This document shows, in pieces, positions 25,073 to 34,257 of a stretch of 64,000 nt of DNA (its first letter is position 1; every line of letters starts with the position of its first letter). A model generated the notes under the pieces. The model did no database searches and was not told where the DNA came from. It saw only the letters and a program-made list of their open reading frames with translations. The stretch comes from Anaeromassilibacillus senegalensis. GTDB taxonomy: Bacteria; Bacillota; Clostridia; Oscillospirales; Acutalibacteraceae. Both the position numbers and the translations under genes were made by a program. The DNA lies in contig NZ_LN868535.1 of the NCBI RefSeq assembly GCF_001261775.1, positions 232,148 to 296,147 on the forward strand. Direction: 5' to 3'.

Positions 25073-26260
25073 ATGACTAGCCATCAAGCATCAGAACAAA
25101 TGATAGGTTATCTTTATCAAGCTAGGTATGCATTGTACCTTTTATTAAATAATGATGATGAGCAATCAGAAATTAGTATTGAAAAATTTGATGATGTAAG
25201 CTTTGGAAACGGTGATACTCCTGAAATCATGATTCAACTCAAGCATCATGTAAAGGCTTATGGCGATTTAAATAACGCAAGTACAGATATATGGAGAACA
25301 TTAAAAGTTTGGATAGATGCTATTAGTAAGCATCCAGATTTATTGTCAAAAACAAAATTTATGATAATAACTACTGCTTCGGCGCCAGAGGGCACAGCAG
25401 CATATTATTTGAAAACTGAATCACAAAAAAGGGATTCTCTTTTGGCTTACAGCATATTAAAAAAAGTTGCGGAAGAATCTCAGAACAAAGGTCACCAAAG
25501 TTATTATAAAGCATTTACCAGTATGCCAGAATCGCAAATTCAGCAATTGTTAGATTGTATTTATGTAATTGACAAGAGCAGCAATATTGTCGATGTTGAA
25601 TCTGATATAAAAAAAGCCATTAGATATAGTAGCCTTCCTCAATATATTGATAAAATATGTGAACGTTTGGAAGGTTGGTGGTACAAAAAAGCAATAGAAG
25701 CTTTATGCTCAGAAACACCAATATTCATATCTCAGAGTCAAGTGCGTTCACACATAGTTTCTATAGGATTGGAATATGCACCCGACAATTTGCCTATTGA
25801 TGTGGACGAATCCGAAAACTTCGAATTAGATGAGTTGTCTCCAAATGATCAAATATTTTATGAACAATTAAAGCTGATTTGCTTAGGAAGCAATAGACTG
25901 AGAATGGCAATTAGAGATTATTATCGTGCCTTCAAACAGCGAGCAAACTGGGTCAGGGAAGAATTGTTATATACAAATGAGCTGGACAAATATGAAAAAA
26001 AACTTATTGATGAATGGGAACATTCATTTTATGCAATGCAAGACGACTTGTCAGATTATGGAGATCAAATTACAGAAAATACTAAAGTATTAAATGCAAA
26101 AAAACTCTATAAGGAAATTGAAGAAAAGGATATACGTATTAGAGATCGCTGCAGTGATGCATTTGTAATGAGAGGCAGTTATCATATCTTAGCGAATCAG
26201 CTTAGAGTAGGATGGCATATTGATTTTTATGAGCGTTTGGCGCAATTATTAAAGAACTGA
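25073..26260 (+). CDS. ABC-three-component (ABC-3C) effector with predicted nuclease N-terminus
   Basis: 395 residues. The first 70 or so (IGYLYQARYALYLLL, then ISIEKFDDV and IMIQLKHH) match the restriction-endonuclease-like pattern of DUF4297/Cap4-type nucleases: Glu37, Asp40/41 and the Gln55-x-Lys57 strand. The remainder is helical and ends FVMRGSYHILANQLRVGWHIDFYERL, which I recognise as the C-terminal domain that defines ABC-3C effector proteins. It is the first gene of a three-gene AT-rich operon with a middle component and a Rad50-like ATPase. Seen: motifs and gene order. Known: ABC-3C systems are predicted conflict systems. Inferred: it cuts DNA on command of the ATPase. The start is ATG 25073 behind GGAGGGAGTG. 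Confidence 0.72.
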   Translation: MTSHQASEQMIGYLYQARYALYLLLNNDDEQSEISIEKFDDVSFGNGDTPEIMIQLKHHVKAYGDLNNASTDIWRTLKVWIDAISKHPDLLSKTKFMIITTASAPEGTAAYYLKTESQKRDSLLAYSILKKVAEESQNKGHQSYYKAFTSMPESQIQQLLDCIYVIDKSSNIVDVESDIKKAIRYSSLPQYIDKICERLEGWWYKKAIEALCSETPIFISQSQVRSHIVSIGLEYAPDNLPIDVDESENFELDELSPNDQIFYEQLKLICLGSNRLRMAIRDYYRAFKQRANWVREELLYTNELDKYEKKLIDEWEHSFYAMQDDLSDYGDQITENTKVLNAKKLYKEIEEKDIRIRDRCSDAFVMRGSYHILANQLRVGWHIDFYERLAQLLKN

Positions 26261-26270
26261 GGTGATTTAT

Positions 26271-26759
26271 TTGAGGAATTGGGGGCTTAGGGCAAAGGAA
26301 GTCGCTTATTTACTTAATCCGGCGTTTTGTGGTAGGTTATTATACAGTTGCATTAAAACATATAATGAGATAACAAAAAGAGCTTTTCCATTTCCTCTTA
26401 TTTATCTGATTCTTCCATTGATACTTCATAAAAAAACTAGAGAGTGCATATCAAGTCGTACACAATTGATCATATGGCAACAACGATATCCTGAATTATT
26501 GATAGGTTTTGCAGAGAGAACAAAAGATATGGTTCAAATAACCAATGAGGCTATGGAGTTTTTGCTCCAAAGTGGTGTCGTACTGTTAACGAACGCTGCA
26601 GAGCTTGAAATATCTCAAACGAGCCGACCACTCAGTAAGACAAAATATGTTAATGACGAAATCAGAGATTGCCTTAATAAAAGCGAACACGTTGCAAAAT
26701 GGTTTGCTGCAGCAGGAAAAGTTGAAACAGTATATGTTGGTTTGGGGGTAAGACCATGA
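26271..26759 (+). CDS. ABC-3C middle component
   Basis: About 162 residues. LRAKEVAYLLNPAFCGRLLYSCIKTYNE is the conserved opening of the middle component of three-component ABC systems (R-x-x-E-V-A-x-L-L-N-P-A-F). A helical region and LLQSGVVLLTNAAELE, then HVAKWFAAAGKVETVYVGLGVRP at the C-terminus, complete it. The start is probably TTG 26271 after GAGGTGAT; a GTG at 26262 is inside that RBS. The stop overlaps the ATPase start, implying translational coupling and a fixed stoichiometry. Likely an adaptor between the ATPase sensor and the nuclease effector; this is by family, not shown here. Confidence 0.75.
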   Translation: MRNWGLRAKEVAYLLNPAFCGRLLYSCIKTYNEITKRAFPFPLIYLILPLILHKKTRECISSRTQLIIWQQRYPELLIGFAERTKDMVQITNEAMEFLLQSGVVLLTNAAELEISQTSRPLSKTKYVNDEIRDCLNKSEHVAKWFAAAGKVETVYVGLGVRP

Positions 26760-28672
26760 TGCAGATACGAGAATTAGTCATATACGGATTAAATGGACAA
26801 GTAAGGCATTTGCCATTTCAATTAGGAAAAGTGAACATAATATCCGGAAAATCGAAATCCGGAAAATCGGCTGTAGGCGACATAATTGACTATTGCCTAG
26901 GCGGGAGTTCTTGTGATATTGCAGATGGCGTAATTAGAGAAAATGTGTCGTGGTATGGATTGCTATTGCAGTTTGATAGCGAAAGAGTGTTTGTAGCTCG
27001 CCAAAATCCGCCTCCTGGTCAACAGTCGACGGGATTTTGTTATATTGAGGTCGGAGAAAAGATTGAAGTTCCTGAAAAATGTGATTTTGTTTCCAATACT
27101 AATGTTGCTGGATTGGAGGAGGCCTTAACTAAGAGATTAGGCATTTCTGAAAATCTAAATATACCGCCGGACGGACAAAGCCGTGATCCTTTAGCAGCTA
27201 ATATTCGACATGCATTATACTACTGCTTTCAAAATCAAGATGAGGTAGCAGCAAAAACTTTTTTATTTCATAAGCAGTCAGAGGATTTTATTACGCAAGC
27301 CATAAAAGACACTTTGCCATATTTTTTAGGTATAGTGAATGAGGAAGCGTTAGCCTTAGAAAATGAAAGAAGTATTCTAAAAAGAAGATTAGCAATTGAA
27401 AGACGTAGGCTAGAAGAAAATAGAATGCTTCAAGGAGGAGGCTTGCAAAGAGCCATTTCGTTAATATCTGAAGCAAAGTATGTAGGTCTCGTATACGATA
27501 ATATTGAAGTGGATTATGATAGTTACGATTCTGTCTATAAAGTTTTAAAAAACGTGAATGAATGGACTCCTGTAAATGCTGAAACGGTTGGTATGGATCG
27601 TTTAAGCTTTTTACAGTCAGAACTAAAAAAAGCCGAGGATGAATTAGAACAACTGAATCAGGATATTAGTAATGCAAAAACATTTGCGGGAGAAACAAGC
27701 GGCTATGCAAATGAAGTCGAGCATCAAAAAATTAGGCTAAGCTCAATTGGTTTATTCGAGCAACTTGATTTTAGACCGGATCATTGCCCCTTATGTGCCA
27801 ATGAACTAGAAACACCTTTACCAAATATCGACATGATAAGAACCGCTATAAAAAACCTAGATGACAATATACAAAATGTTACCCGGGAAAAACCGAAATT
27901 ACGAAAATATATTGACTCCCTTGAATCAGAGAGGGAAAAAACACGGCAAGACATTATCCAAGTAAAGTCTGAAATTGATGGCATTTATACTCAGAATCAG
28001 GATGCCATTGCATTAAAAGATTTAAATTCTAGGCGTGCAAAAGTAGTTGGTAGAATTAGTCTATGGCTGGAAAGCGTAGAGCAACATGATGACTCTACAG
28101 GTAAAGAAAAAGTCATAAAAAAGATTGAGGATAGAATATGTGAAATTAATGAAACGTTAGATAAAGACTCACTAGAAGATCGTAAGCAATCTGTATTATC
28201 ACGAATATCTGTAGATATGACTGAATGGGCTAAGGAGCTGAACTTAGAACATTCGGATAACCCATATCGTCTAGATATGAACAAAGTTACAGTTATTGTC
28301 GATAAAGCTGATCGCCCTGTTCCTTTAAAACAGCTCGGCAGTGGATCAAATTGGGTTGGGATACATCTAATAACTTACTTTGCGTTACATAAATATTTTA
28401 TTACGCTTAAAAGGCCAGTGCCTAATTTTATATTTTTGGATCAACCTTCACAAGTATATTTTCCATCTGAGTTAGATGAAAAAAATACAGATTGGAATAT
28501 GGTTGGCACCTTATATAACTTTATATCCGATAGGGTATCGGAACTAAAACAAAAGCTTCAAGTCATAATAGTAGATCATGCTAACCTCAAAAATGAAAGT
28601 TTCCGTAACTCTGTTATTGAAGATTGGTGGAATGAAAATAACTTGATACCGGAAGATTGGTACAAAAAATAG
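26756..28672 (+). CDS. ABC-3C Rad50/SMC-like ATPase (DUF3732-type)
   Basis: 638 residues. Walker A GKSKSGKS at 31-38, a long central coiled coil (about 200-490) interrupted by a CPLC zinc-hook-like turn (Cys344-Cys347), an ABC signature LGSGSNW at 527-533, Walker B FIFLDQPSQ with Asp562, and an H-loop VDHANL near the end. This is the architecture of Rad50/SMC-type ABC ATPases and fits the DUF3732 family that forms the third component of ABC-3C systems. It probably senses DNA ends or replication intermediates of invaders and licenses the nuclease. A terminator follows at 28725. AT-rich composition sets the whole cassette apart from both flanks. Confidence 0.82.
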   Translation: MMQIRELVIYGLNGQVRHLPFQLGKVNIISGKSKSGKSAVGDIIDYCLGGSSCDIADGVIRENVSWYGLLLQFDSERVFVARQNPPPGQQSTGFCYIEVGEKIEVPEKCDFVSNTNVAGLEEALTKRLGISENLNIPPDGQSRDPLAANIRHALYYCFQNQDEVAAKTFLFHKQSEDFITQAIKDTLPYFLGIVNEEALALENERSILKRRLAIERRRLEENRMLQGGGLQRAISLISEAKYVGLVYDNIEVDYDSYDSVYKVLKNVNEWTPVNAETVGMDRLSFLQSELKKAEDELEQLNQDISNAKTFAGETSGYANEVEHQKIRLSSIGLFEQLDFRPDHCPLCANELETPLPNIDMIRTAIKNLDDNIQNVTREKPKLRKYIDSLESEREKTRQDIIQVKSEIDGIYTQNQDAIALKDLNSRRAKVVGRISLWLESVEQHDDSTGKEKVIKKIEDRICEINETLDKDSLEDRKQSVLSRISVDMTEWAKELNLEHSDNPYRLDMNKVTVIVDKADRPVPLKQLGSGSNWVGIHLITYFALHKYFITLKRPVPNFIFLDQPSQVYFPSELDEKNTDWNMVGTLYNFISDRVSELKQKLQVIIVDHANLKNESFRNSVIEDWWNENNLIPEDWYKK

Positions 28673-28724
28673 ATTATTAACAATGCTTTTGGCCTGCATC
28701 TATTTTGTACTAACGACACAACTT

Positions 28725-28770
28725 AACAGTCCTGTTTTTTATTGTAAAGATAAAAGACAGGACTGTTTTC
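28725..28770 (+). terminator. Terminator after the ABC-3C cassette
   Basis: AACAGTCCTGT (28725-28735) pairs with ACAGGACTGTT (28757-28767), followed by TTC. It ends the AT-rich cassette 50 bases after the last stop. Confidence 0.8.
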
Positions 28771-28875
28771 ATTTTCAAAACATCCGTAAGACACAACAGG
28801 AGTGGAAATACGCAAGCCCTTCGCAGATATAAGCCACGTGCGATCCTGCAACAAAAATAAAGTTTGGAAAAGCGC

Positions 28876-28906
28876 TTGACTTGGAGTGTACTCCAGGTGT
28901 TAGGGT
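28876..28906 (+). promoter_or_regulatory. MerR-type promoter/operator
   Basis: TTGACT (28876-28881) and TAGGGT (28901-28906) are separated by 19 bases, two more than optimal, with the dyad TGGAGT-GT-ACTCCA (28882-28895) between them. This long-spacer dyad is diagnostic of promoters activated by MerR-family regulators. No MerR gene is adjacent; the only one in the window is at 55 kb and has a different operator. Confidence 0.85.
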
Positions 28907-28937
28907 ATTGTTAAAACAGGATGAAAGAGGGTTGCAC

Positions 28938-29696
28938 ATGGACTTAACTGAATCTGCAAAAGCGTATTACGAAAAGATGTTTCCCGGTTGTTCCTTTCCT
29001 TTTCAGGTGACAGATCCGGAATTTATCGAACGGTTCGGCAACTTTGCCTTTGATGAAGTGGTAAACAGCGACCATATGGACGGCAGAACCCGCTTTCTCG
29101 CTATTCTGGCCTCATTGCTTGGGTGCCAGGGCATCGAGGTGTTTCAGGCTCTGCTGCCCGCGGCGTTGCATTTTGGCGTCACCCCGGTGGAAATCAAAGA
29201 GACCGTCTATCAGGCGGCGGCCTATCTGGGAATCGGCCGGGTGTTCCCCTTTTTGGAGGCGGTCAATGCGGCATTGGAGGCCGAAGGAATCCCGCTACCT
29301 CTGGAAGATCAGGCGACCACGACCATGGAGACCCGTTTAGATGCGGGTATTCAGGCTCAGGTGGATCTCTTTGGCGAGGGAATGCGGGAATTCTGGAATT
29401 CCGGCCCGGAAGAAAGCCGCCACATCAACCGCTGGCTGGCCGCCAACTGCTTCGGCGACTACTACACCCGCCGAGGGCTGGACCACAGGCGGCGGGAACT
29501 CATTACATTCTGCTTCCTGGCCGCCCAAGGCGGGTGTGAACCCCAGCTTGTCAGCCACGCCGCGGCCAATCTGCGGCTTGGAAATGATAAGGTGTTCTTG
29601 ATCCGGACCATTTCCCAATGCCTGCCCTACATAGGCTATCCGCGCAGTCTCAACGCCCTGCGGTGTGTGCAGGAAGCCGCAGCAAAGAAGGATTGA
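28938..29696 (+). CDS. Carboxymuconolactone decarboxylase-family protein, double CMD domain
   Basis: 252 residues. Two CMD/AhpD-like repeats are visible: residues about 40-125 (SDHMDGRTRFLAILASLLGCQGIEVFQALLPAALHFGVTPVEIKETVYQAAAYLGIGRVFPFLEAV) and about 145-245 (LDHRRRELITFCFLAAQGGCEPQLVSHAAANLRLGNDK). The AhpD Cys-x-x-Cys is not present; single Cys residues occur instead. The family includes peroxidase-linked and decarboxylase proteins; the reaction here is unknown. ATG 28938 follows AAAGAGGGTTGCAC. Control is by the MerR-type promoter 32 bases upstream. The gap 29697-29980 after it holds no gene that I can support. Confidence 0.8.
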   Translation: MDLTESAKAYYEKMFPGCSFPFQVTDPEFIERFGNFAFDEVVNSDHMDGRTRFLAILASLLGCQGIEVFQALLPAALHFGVTPVEIKETVYQAAAYLGIGRVFPFLEAVNAALEAEGIPLPLEDQATTTMETRLDAGIQAQVDLFGEGMREFWNSGPEESRHINRWLAANCFGDYYTRRGLDHRRRELITFCFLAAQGGCEPQLVSHAAANLRLGNDKVFLIRTISQCLPYIGYPRSLNALRCVQEAAAKKD

Positions 29697-29980
29697 CAGG
29701 GATACACGGCGCCCGACTGATCTCCGGTGTTTTTAATAGCTGACTACAAAAGCTGGCGGCGTTGGGTTTCCCGCCGATTTTCCAGCGGAATTCCAACCGC
29801 AAAACAGGGGGATCATGCGATTGAAATATAGCGTTCCACGGACTTTTAAACCTCCGGATCCAGGGAGCCAAATTTCCGCATCTTCCGCTGTTCTATTGCC
29901 ATTTTCATCACCTTCTGCTATACTTTTCTATAAAGTTCTATGAATACCTAATAAAAGAACGGAAAGCGTAGCTGATATAG

Positions 29981-31693
29981 ATGAAAAAGTGGTTGAAGCG
30001 CCTGTCGCCAGGTTTTCTGGCGATTTTATTCTGTCTTATCAGTATTTTTGCCCTGATGACCATGCTCCACATGCAGGGCAACGCCCGGGTCATCAACTAT
30101 ACCGGAATCGTCCGGGGTGCAACGCAGCAGCTGGTGAAACAGGAAATGAACAGCTTTCCGAACGATATGCTGTTGGCTCACCTGGATGGGATCGTTTCTG
30201 AGCTCTCCACCGGCGAAGGGGAAAACGATCTGATCGTTCTTCCTGACAAGACCTATCAAGCGCTGATTCAACAGATGCAGCAGGAATGGAGCGAATTGAA
30301 GGTGGAGATCGGCCGGGTGCGGGAGGGCCAGTCCTCCCGGCAGCTGTACGAATTAAGCGAATCGTATTTCGATCTGGCAAACCGGGCCGTGTCGGCGGCG
30401 GAGCGGTATTCAGAAATGTGCGTTACCCATTCCATCGGCGTGCTGTTGTGTCTCAACGGTGGGTTTATCATCTTGTTTATTCTGCTCCGGGTGAGCGAGT
30501 CACGGCAGAAAAAGGCCAAAATGGCCCTGGACCTGGCGGAAAACGCAAGCCGGGCGAAAAGCGAGTTTCTCTCCCGAATCTCCCATGAGATTCGCACCCC
30601 CATGAACGGCATCACGGGCATGACGGCAATCGCCCGGCGGTTTGTGGACGACCCGGAAAAAATGACGGATTGCCTGAACAAAATTGATCTTTCCGCAAGC
30701 TACCTGCTGTCTTTACTGAACGATGTGCTGGATATGTCCAAGATTGAGAGCGGAAAGATTCAATTGGATGAACAGCCCTTCGATTTGACAGAGCTGCTCA
30801 ATCGCATCCAGGGAATGTTTTGGCAAAAAGCAGAGGACGGCGGCGTCATACTAAGTATGCGCTGCGAGGAACTGTCCGTTCCCCAGGTAATCGGAGACAA
30901 TCTTCGCATCAGTCAAGTGCTGATCAATCTGGTGTCCAACGCCATGAAATTTACACCGCCGGGGGGCAGCGTAACGCTGGAAGCACGGCAGACCGCAGCG
31001 GACGAAAAAACGGTCAGCCTGGAATTTACGGTTACTGATACCGGCATCGGCATCAGTGAAGCATTTCAACAGCGCATCTTCGATCCATTTGAGCAGGCGC
31101 AGCCCGCCACGGCGCGTCAATACGGCGGAACGGGCCTGGGGCTTGCGATCAGCAGCAGCTTCGTAAAGCTCATGGGAGGAACCATCACTGTACACAGCAA
31201 ACCGGGGGAAGGCACACAGTTTGTTGTCTCCCTGACACTCCGGCGGAGTTTTGCCGGCACTGCCGCCGGGCCGCAGACCGGCAAGGACGGGACCGTCTGC
31301 GACCTCACGGGTGTTCGTATTCTTCTGGCGGAAGATAACGCCATCAATGCGGAAATTGCCACACTGCTTCTGGAGGATGTGGGCGCCAGAGTGGACCACG
31401 CCGGGAATGGCAAAGCCACCGTTGATCTATTTTCCGTGTCGCCCGCGGGAACCTTTTCCGCCATTCTTATGGACGTACAGATGCCTGTGATGGACGGACT
31501 GAAGGCCACCCTTGCGATCCGCGCCCTGAATCATCCGGACGCCGGGCGGATTCCCATTATTGGCCTGTCTGCCAATGCATTTCAGGAAGACATGAAAAAG
31601 GCGCGGGAACACGGAATGAACGCCTATTTAGCCAAGCCGCTGGACCCAACCCGCCTGTATCAGACACTGGAACAGGTCATGATCAGGGAATAA
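29981..31693 (+). CDS. Hybrid sensor histidine kinase / receiver
   Basis: 570 residues. Two membrane segments (about 10-30 and 150-170) bracket an extracytoplasmic region of about 115 residues with the sequence TGIVRGATQQLVKQEM, typical of four-helix sensor domains. Then come HisKA (FLSRISHEIRTPMNGITG, phospho-His), HATPase (NLVSNAMKFTPPGG, DTGIGI, GGTGLGLAISSSFVKLMGG) and a C-terminal receiver (ILLAEDNAINAEIA, phospho-Asp in MDVQMPVMDG, AKP near the end). No separate output regulator is adjacent except the TetR gene 33 bases downstream, so signal flow is uncertain. The RBS is weak (GGAAAG). Confidence 0.88.
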   Translation: MKKWLKRLSPGFLAILFCLISIFALMTMLHMQGNARVINYTGIVRGATQQLVKQEMNSFPNDMLLAHLDGIVSELSTGEGENDLIVLPDKTYQALIQQMQQEWSELKVEIGRVREGQSSRQLYELSESYFDLANRAVSAAERYSEMCVTHSIGVLLCLNGGFIILFILLRVSESRQKKAKMALDLAENASRAKSEFLSRISHEIRTPMNGITGMTAIARRFVDDPEKMTDCLNKIDLSASYLLSLLNDVLDMSKIESGKIQLDEQPFDLTELLNRIQGMFWQKAEDGGVILSMRCEELSVPQVIGDNLRISQVLINLVSNAMKFTPPGGSVTLEARQTAADEKTVSLEFTVTDTGIGISEAFQQRIFDPFEQAQPATARQYGGTGLGLAISSSFVKLMGGTITVHSKPGEGTQFVVSLTLRRSFAGTAAGPQTGKDGTVCDLTGVRILLAEDNAINAEIATLLLEDVGARVDHAGNGKATVDLFSVSPAGTFSAILMDVQMPVMDGLKATLAIRALNHPDAGRIPIIGLSANAFQEDMKKAREHGMNAYLAKPLDPTRLYQTLEQVMIRE

Positions 31694-31726
31694 TGGAAAC
31701 CGCAAAGACGGACGGGAGGATACGGC

Positions 31727-32338
31727 ATGGCCAAAAAGAAGGCCCGCAACACGCGGGGCAAAATCATCAGCGCGGCGTGGAGTTTATTTTACGAACAGGG
31801 GTACGAGGGAACCACGGTGGAAGAAATCATTGAGCTGTCCCACACCTCAAAAGGCTCCTTCTACCATTATTTTGACGGGAAAGACGCTCTTCTCAGCACA
31901 TTGAGCGATCTGTTCGACGAAAAATACGAGGCCTTACAGGAATCTATGGACCCCTGTATGCCCGCCATGGAAAAGCTGCTGTTTCTCAATGCAGAGCTGT
32001 TCGGCATGATTGAAAACAGCGTATCCACAGAGCTCTTGGCGCGGCTGCTCTCCACCCAGTTGGTCACCAATGGGGAACGGCACCTGCTGGACCACAAGCG
32101 CATCTATTACCGCCTTCTGCGGCGAATCATTTCCGACGGGCAGGCAGCTGGCGAACTGAACACCCGGCGCAATGTAAACGAGATGGTCAAGCTGTACGCC
32201 CTGAGTGAACGGGCGCTGATGTACGATTGGTGCCTTTGCGGCGGGGAATATGCCCTGCGCGATTATGCGTCCCGGGTCTTCCCGTCCTTTTTGAGCAGCT
32301 TTTTACCCGGCACACCGGAACAAAGCGCTGCCTGGTAG
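31727..32338 (+). CDS. TetR/AcrR-family regulator
   Basis: 203 residues. The N-terminal HTH (RGKIISAAWSLFYEQGYEGTTVEEIIELSHTSKGSFYHYFDGKDALL) is the standard TetR DNA-binding domain. The C-terminal ligand domain is all-helical and not assigned. The RBS GACGGGAGG is well placed before ATG 31727. A long palindrome at 32504-32533, between this gene and the downstream symporter, is a candidate operator. A role in controlling the symporter is therefore plausible but unproven. Confidence 0.85.
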   Translation: MAKKKARNTRGKIISAAWSLFYEQGYEGTTVEEIIELSHTSKGSFYHYFDGKDALLSTLSDLFDEKYEALQESMDPCMPAMEKLLFLNAELFGMIENSVSTELLARLLSTQLVTNGERHLLDHKRIYYRLLRRIISDGQAAGELNTRRNVNEMVKLYALSERALMYDWCLCGGEYALRDYASRVFPSFLSSFLPGTPEQSAAW

Positions 32339-32503
32339 TTTCGTCCGGCCTTCCATTCGGAAACCGTCCGGCTGTGTTATTCGCAACGCCAGCCCTTCTT
32401 CGCGTTATTTCTTCTTTTTTATCGGACTTGTTTTGTCAATCCGATCAATTATCGTCTACTCTTAAACCCTCATTAAATCTGAGAAATTTTGATATATTTA
32501 TAA

Positions 32504-32533
32504 ACAAAGTACAGACTATGGTCTGTACTTTGT
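32504..32533 (+). promoter_or_regulatory. 13-bp-arm palindrome between tetR-like and symporter genes
   Basis: ACAAAGTACAGAC (32504-32516) and its exact complement (32521-32533) are separated by TATG. There is no T-run after it, so an operator for the TetR-family protein is more likely than a terminator. The 300-base gap also holds the -35/-10 region expected for the symporter, but no consensus promoter stands out. Confidence 0.6.
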
Positions 32534-32638
32534 TCTGTATTGTGGTCTGTTTTTCGTCGTGTTAAGATAATAACACGTATGGCTCCGCCGGTTTCCTGTG
32601 CGGCATGGCTCCGGCGGACAAAATTGGAGGGAGAACAA

Positions 32639-34177
32639 ATGACCACAGCACAATTCTGCATCATCGCCACAATTGTTGTCTATCTGTTGGCGATGATCTA
32701 CGTCGGCTTCTATTTCAGCCGAAAGGGCGGCAGCTCGTCGTCCAACGAATTTTATCTGGGCGGGCGGCGGCTCGGCCCCATCGTCACCGCCATGAGCGCG
32801 GAGGCCTCGGATATGAGCAGCTGGCTGCTTATGGGTTTGCCGGGTCTGGCCTATCTATGCGGCATCGCTGAACCCGCTTGGACCGCCATTGGACTCGCGG
32901 TGGGCACCTATCTCAACTGGCTGATCGTAGCGAAACGCTTACGCCGCTATTCGACGCGGCTGGACGCCATCACCATCCCCGACTTCTTCTCGCGGCGCTA
33001 CCGGGACAACCGCCATGTGCTTTCCTGCATCGCGGCGGTGGTCGTCCTCACCTTTTTCATCCCCTACACCGCCTCCGGGTTCAAGGCGGTGGGCACCCTG
33101 TTCAACAGCCTGTTCGGCGTGGATTATCATGTGGCGATGATTGTAGGCGCGGTCATCATCATCGGCTATACCGTCATGGGCGGCTTCTTGGCCGTGTCCA
33201 CCACCGACCTGATCCAGAGCATCGTGATGACCGTCGCTCTGGTCGTCATCGTCTTCTTCGGCATCCAGCAGGCAGGCGGCTGGAACACCGTGGTACAGAA
33301 CGCCAGCAGCCTGCCGGGCTATCTCAACCTGACGCAGGGCCACAACATGGCCGCGGGGGAAGCCTCCACCTACAGCGGGCTGAGCATTGTCTCCACTTTG
33401 GCCTGGGGTCTCGGCTACTTCGGTATGCCTCACATCCTGCTGCGCTTTATGGCCATCAAGGACGAAAACAAGGTGCGTGTTTCCCGCCGCATCGCCTCCG
33501 TCTGGGTGGTGATCTCCATGTTCATCGCCATTCTGATCGGCGTCATCGGATACAGTGTGTCCCTGAACGGGAAAATTCCCATGTTCGCCTCCACCTCGGA
33601 ATCTGAAACGGTGATCATCCAGCTGTCCGGCCTTTTGAGCCAGAACGGCATTTTCCTGGCCCTGGTGGCCGGCGTGGTACTGGCCGGTATCCTGGCCTGC
33701 ACCATGTCCACCGCCGATTCCCAGTTGCTGACCGCCGCGTCGAGCGTATCACAGGACCTGTTACAGGACTTTTTCAAGATTAAAATGAGCACAAAGGCCT
33801 CCCTGCTGGCGGCGCGCGGCACGGTCATCGCCATCGCGCTGGTCGCAGTGTTTCTCGCATGGGACCCCAACAGCTCCGTATTTACCATCGTGTCCTTTGC
33901 CTGGGCGGGTTTTGGCGCCGCCTTCGGCCCGGTGATGCTCTTCGCGCTGTTTTGGAAGCGGAGCAACAAGTGGGGCGCGCTGGCCGGGATGCTTTCCGGC
34001 GGCGTGATGGTCTTTGTGTGGAAATACCTCGTCCGTCCTTTGGGCGGCGCGTGGGATATTTATGAGCTGCTGCCCGCTTTTATCGTCGCAAGCATTGCGA
34101 TCGTCGCGGTTTCGCTGCTCACCGCGCCTCCTGGTAAGGAAATCTGCGAGGAATTTGCCGCGATCAAGGAAGGGTAA
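32639..34177 (+). CDS. Sodium/solute symporter, PutP-like
   Basis: 512 residues, 12-13 membrane segments, full length for the sodium/proline symporter branch of the SSS family. Diagnostic stretches: YLGGRRLGPIVTAMSAEASDMSSWLLMGLPGLAY near the start (Na+ and substrate sites) and GILACTMSTADSQLLTAASSVSQDL in the middle. It imports proline or a related solute with Na+. ATG 32639 has the RBS ATTGGAGGGAGAAC. A strong terminator follows at 34258. Regulation by the upstream TetR protein is possible. Substrate is inferred from similarity to PutP. Confidence 0.88.
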   Translation: MTTAQFCIIATIVVYLLAMIYVGFYFSRKGGSSSSNEFYLGGRRLGPIVTAMSAEASDMSSWLLMGLPGLAYLCGIAEPAWTAIGLAVGTYLNWLIVAKRLRRYSTRLDAITIPDFFSRRYRDNRHVLSCIAAVVVLTFFIPYTASGFKAVGTLFNSLFGVDYHVAMIVGAVIIIGYTVMGGFLAVSTTDLIQSIVMTVALVVIVFFGIQQAGGWNTVVQNASSLPGYLNLTQGHNMAAGEASTYSGLSIVSTLAWGLGYFGMPHILLRFMAIKDENKVRVSRRIASVWVVISMFIAILIGVIGYSVSLNGKIPMFASTSESETVIIQLSGLLSQNGIFLALVAGVVLAGILACTMSTADSQLLTAASSVSQDLLQDFFKIKMSTKASLLAARGTVIAIALVAVFLAWDPNSSVFTIVSFAWAGFGAAFGPVMLFALFWKRSNKWGALAGMLSGGVMVFVWKYLVRPLGGAWDIYELLPAFIVASIAIVAVSLLTAPPGKEICEEFAAIKEG

Positions 34178-34257
34178 TCATTCTAAATACGTCATGTTAT
34201 GCTACTAGGATGCAATCCGAAAAGCCGCGGCCGCTGCTTCCATTCTGTTTCATAAAC

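Noticed and set aside
28674..28937. tRNA gene as attachment site
   Set aside because: No cloverleaf or CCA-type end could be seen near the element boundary.
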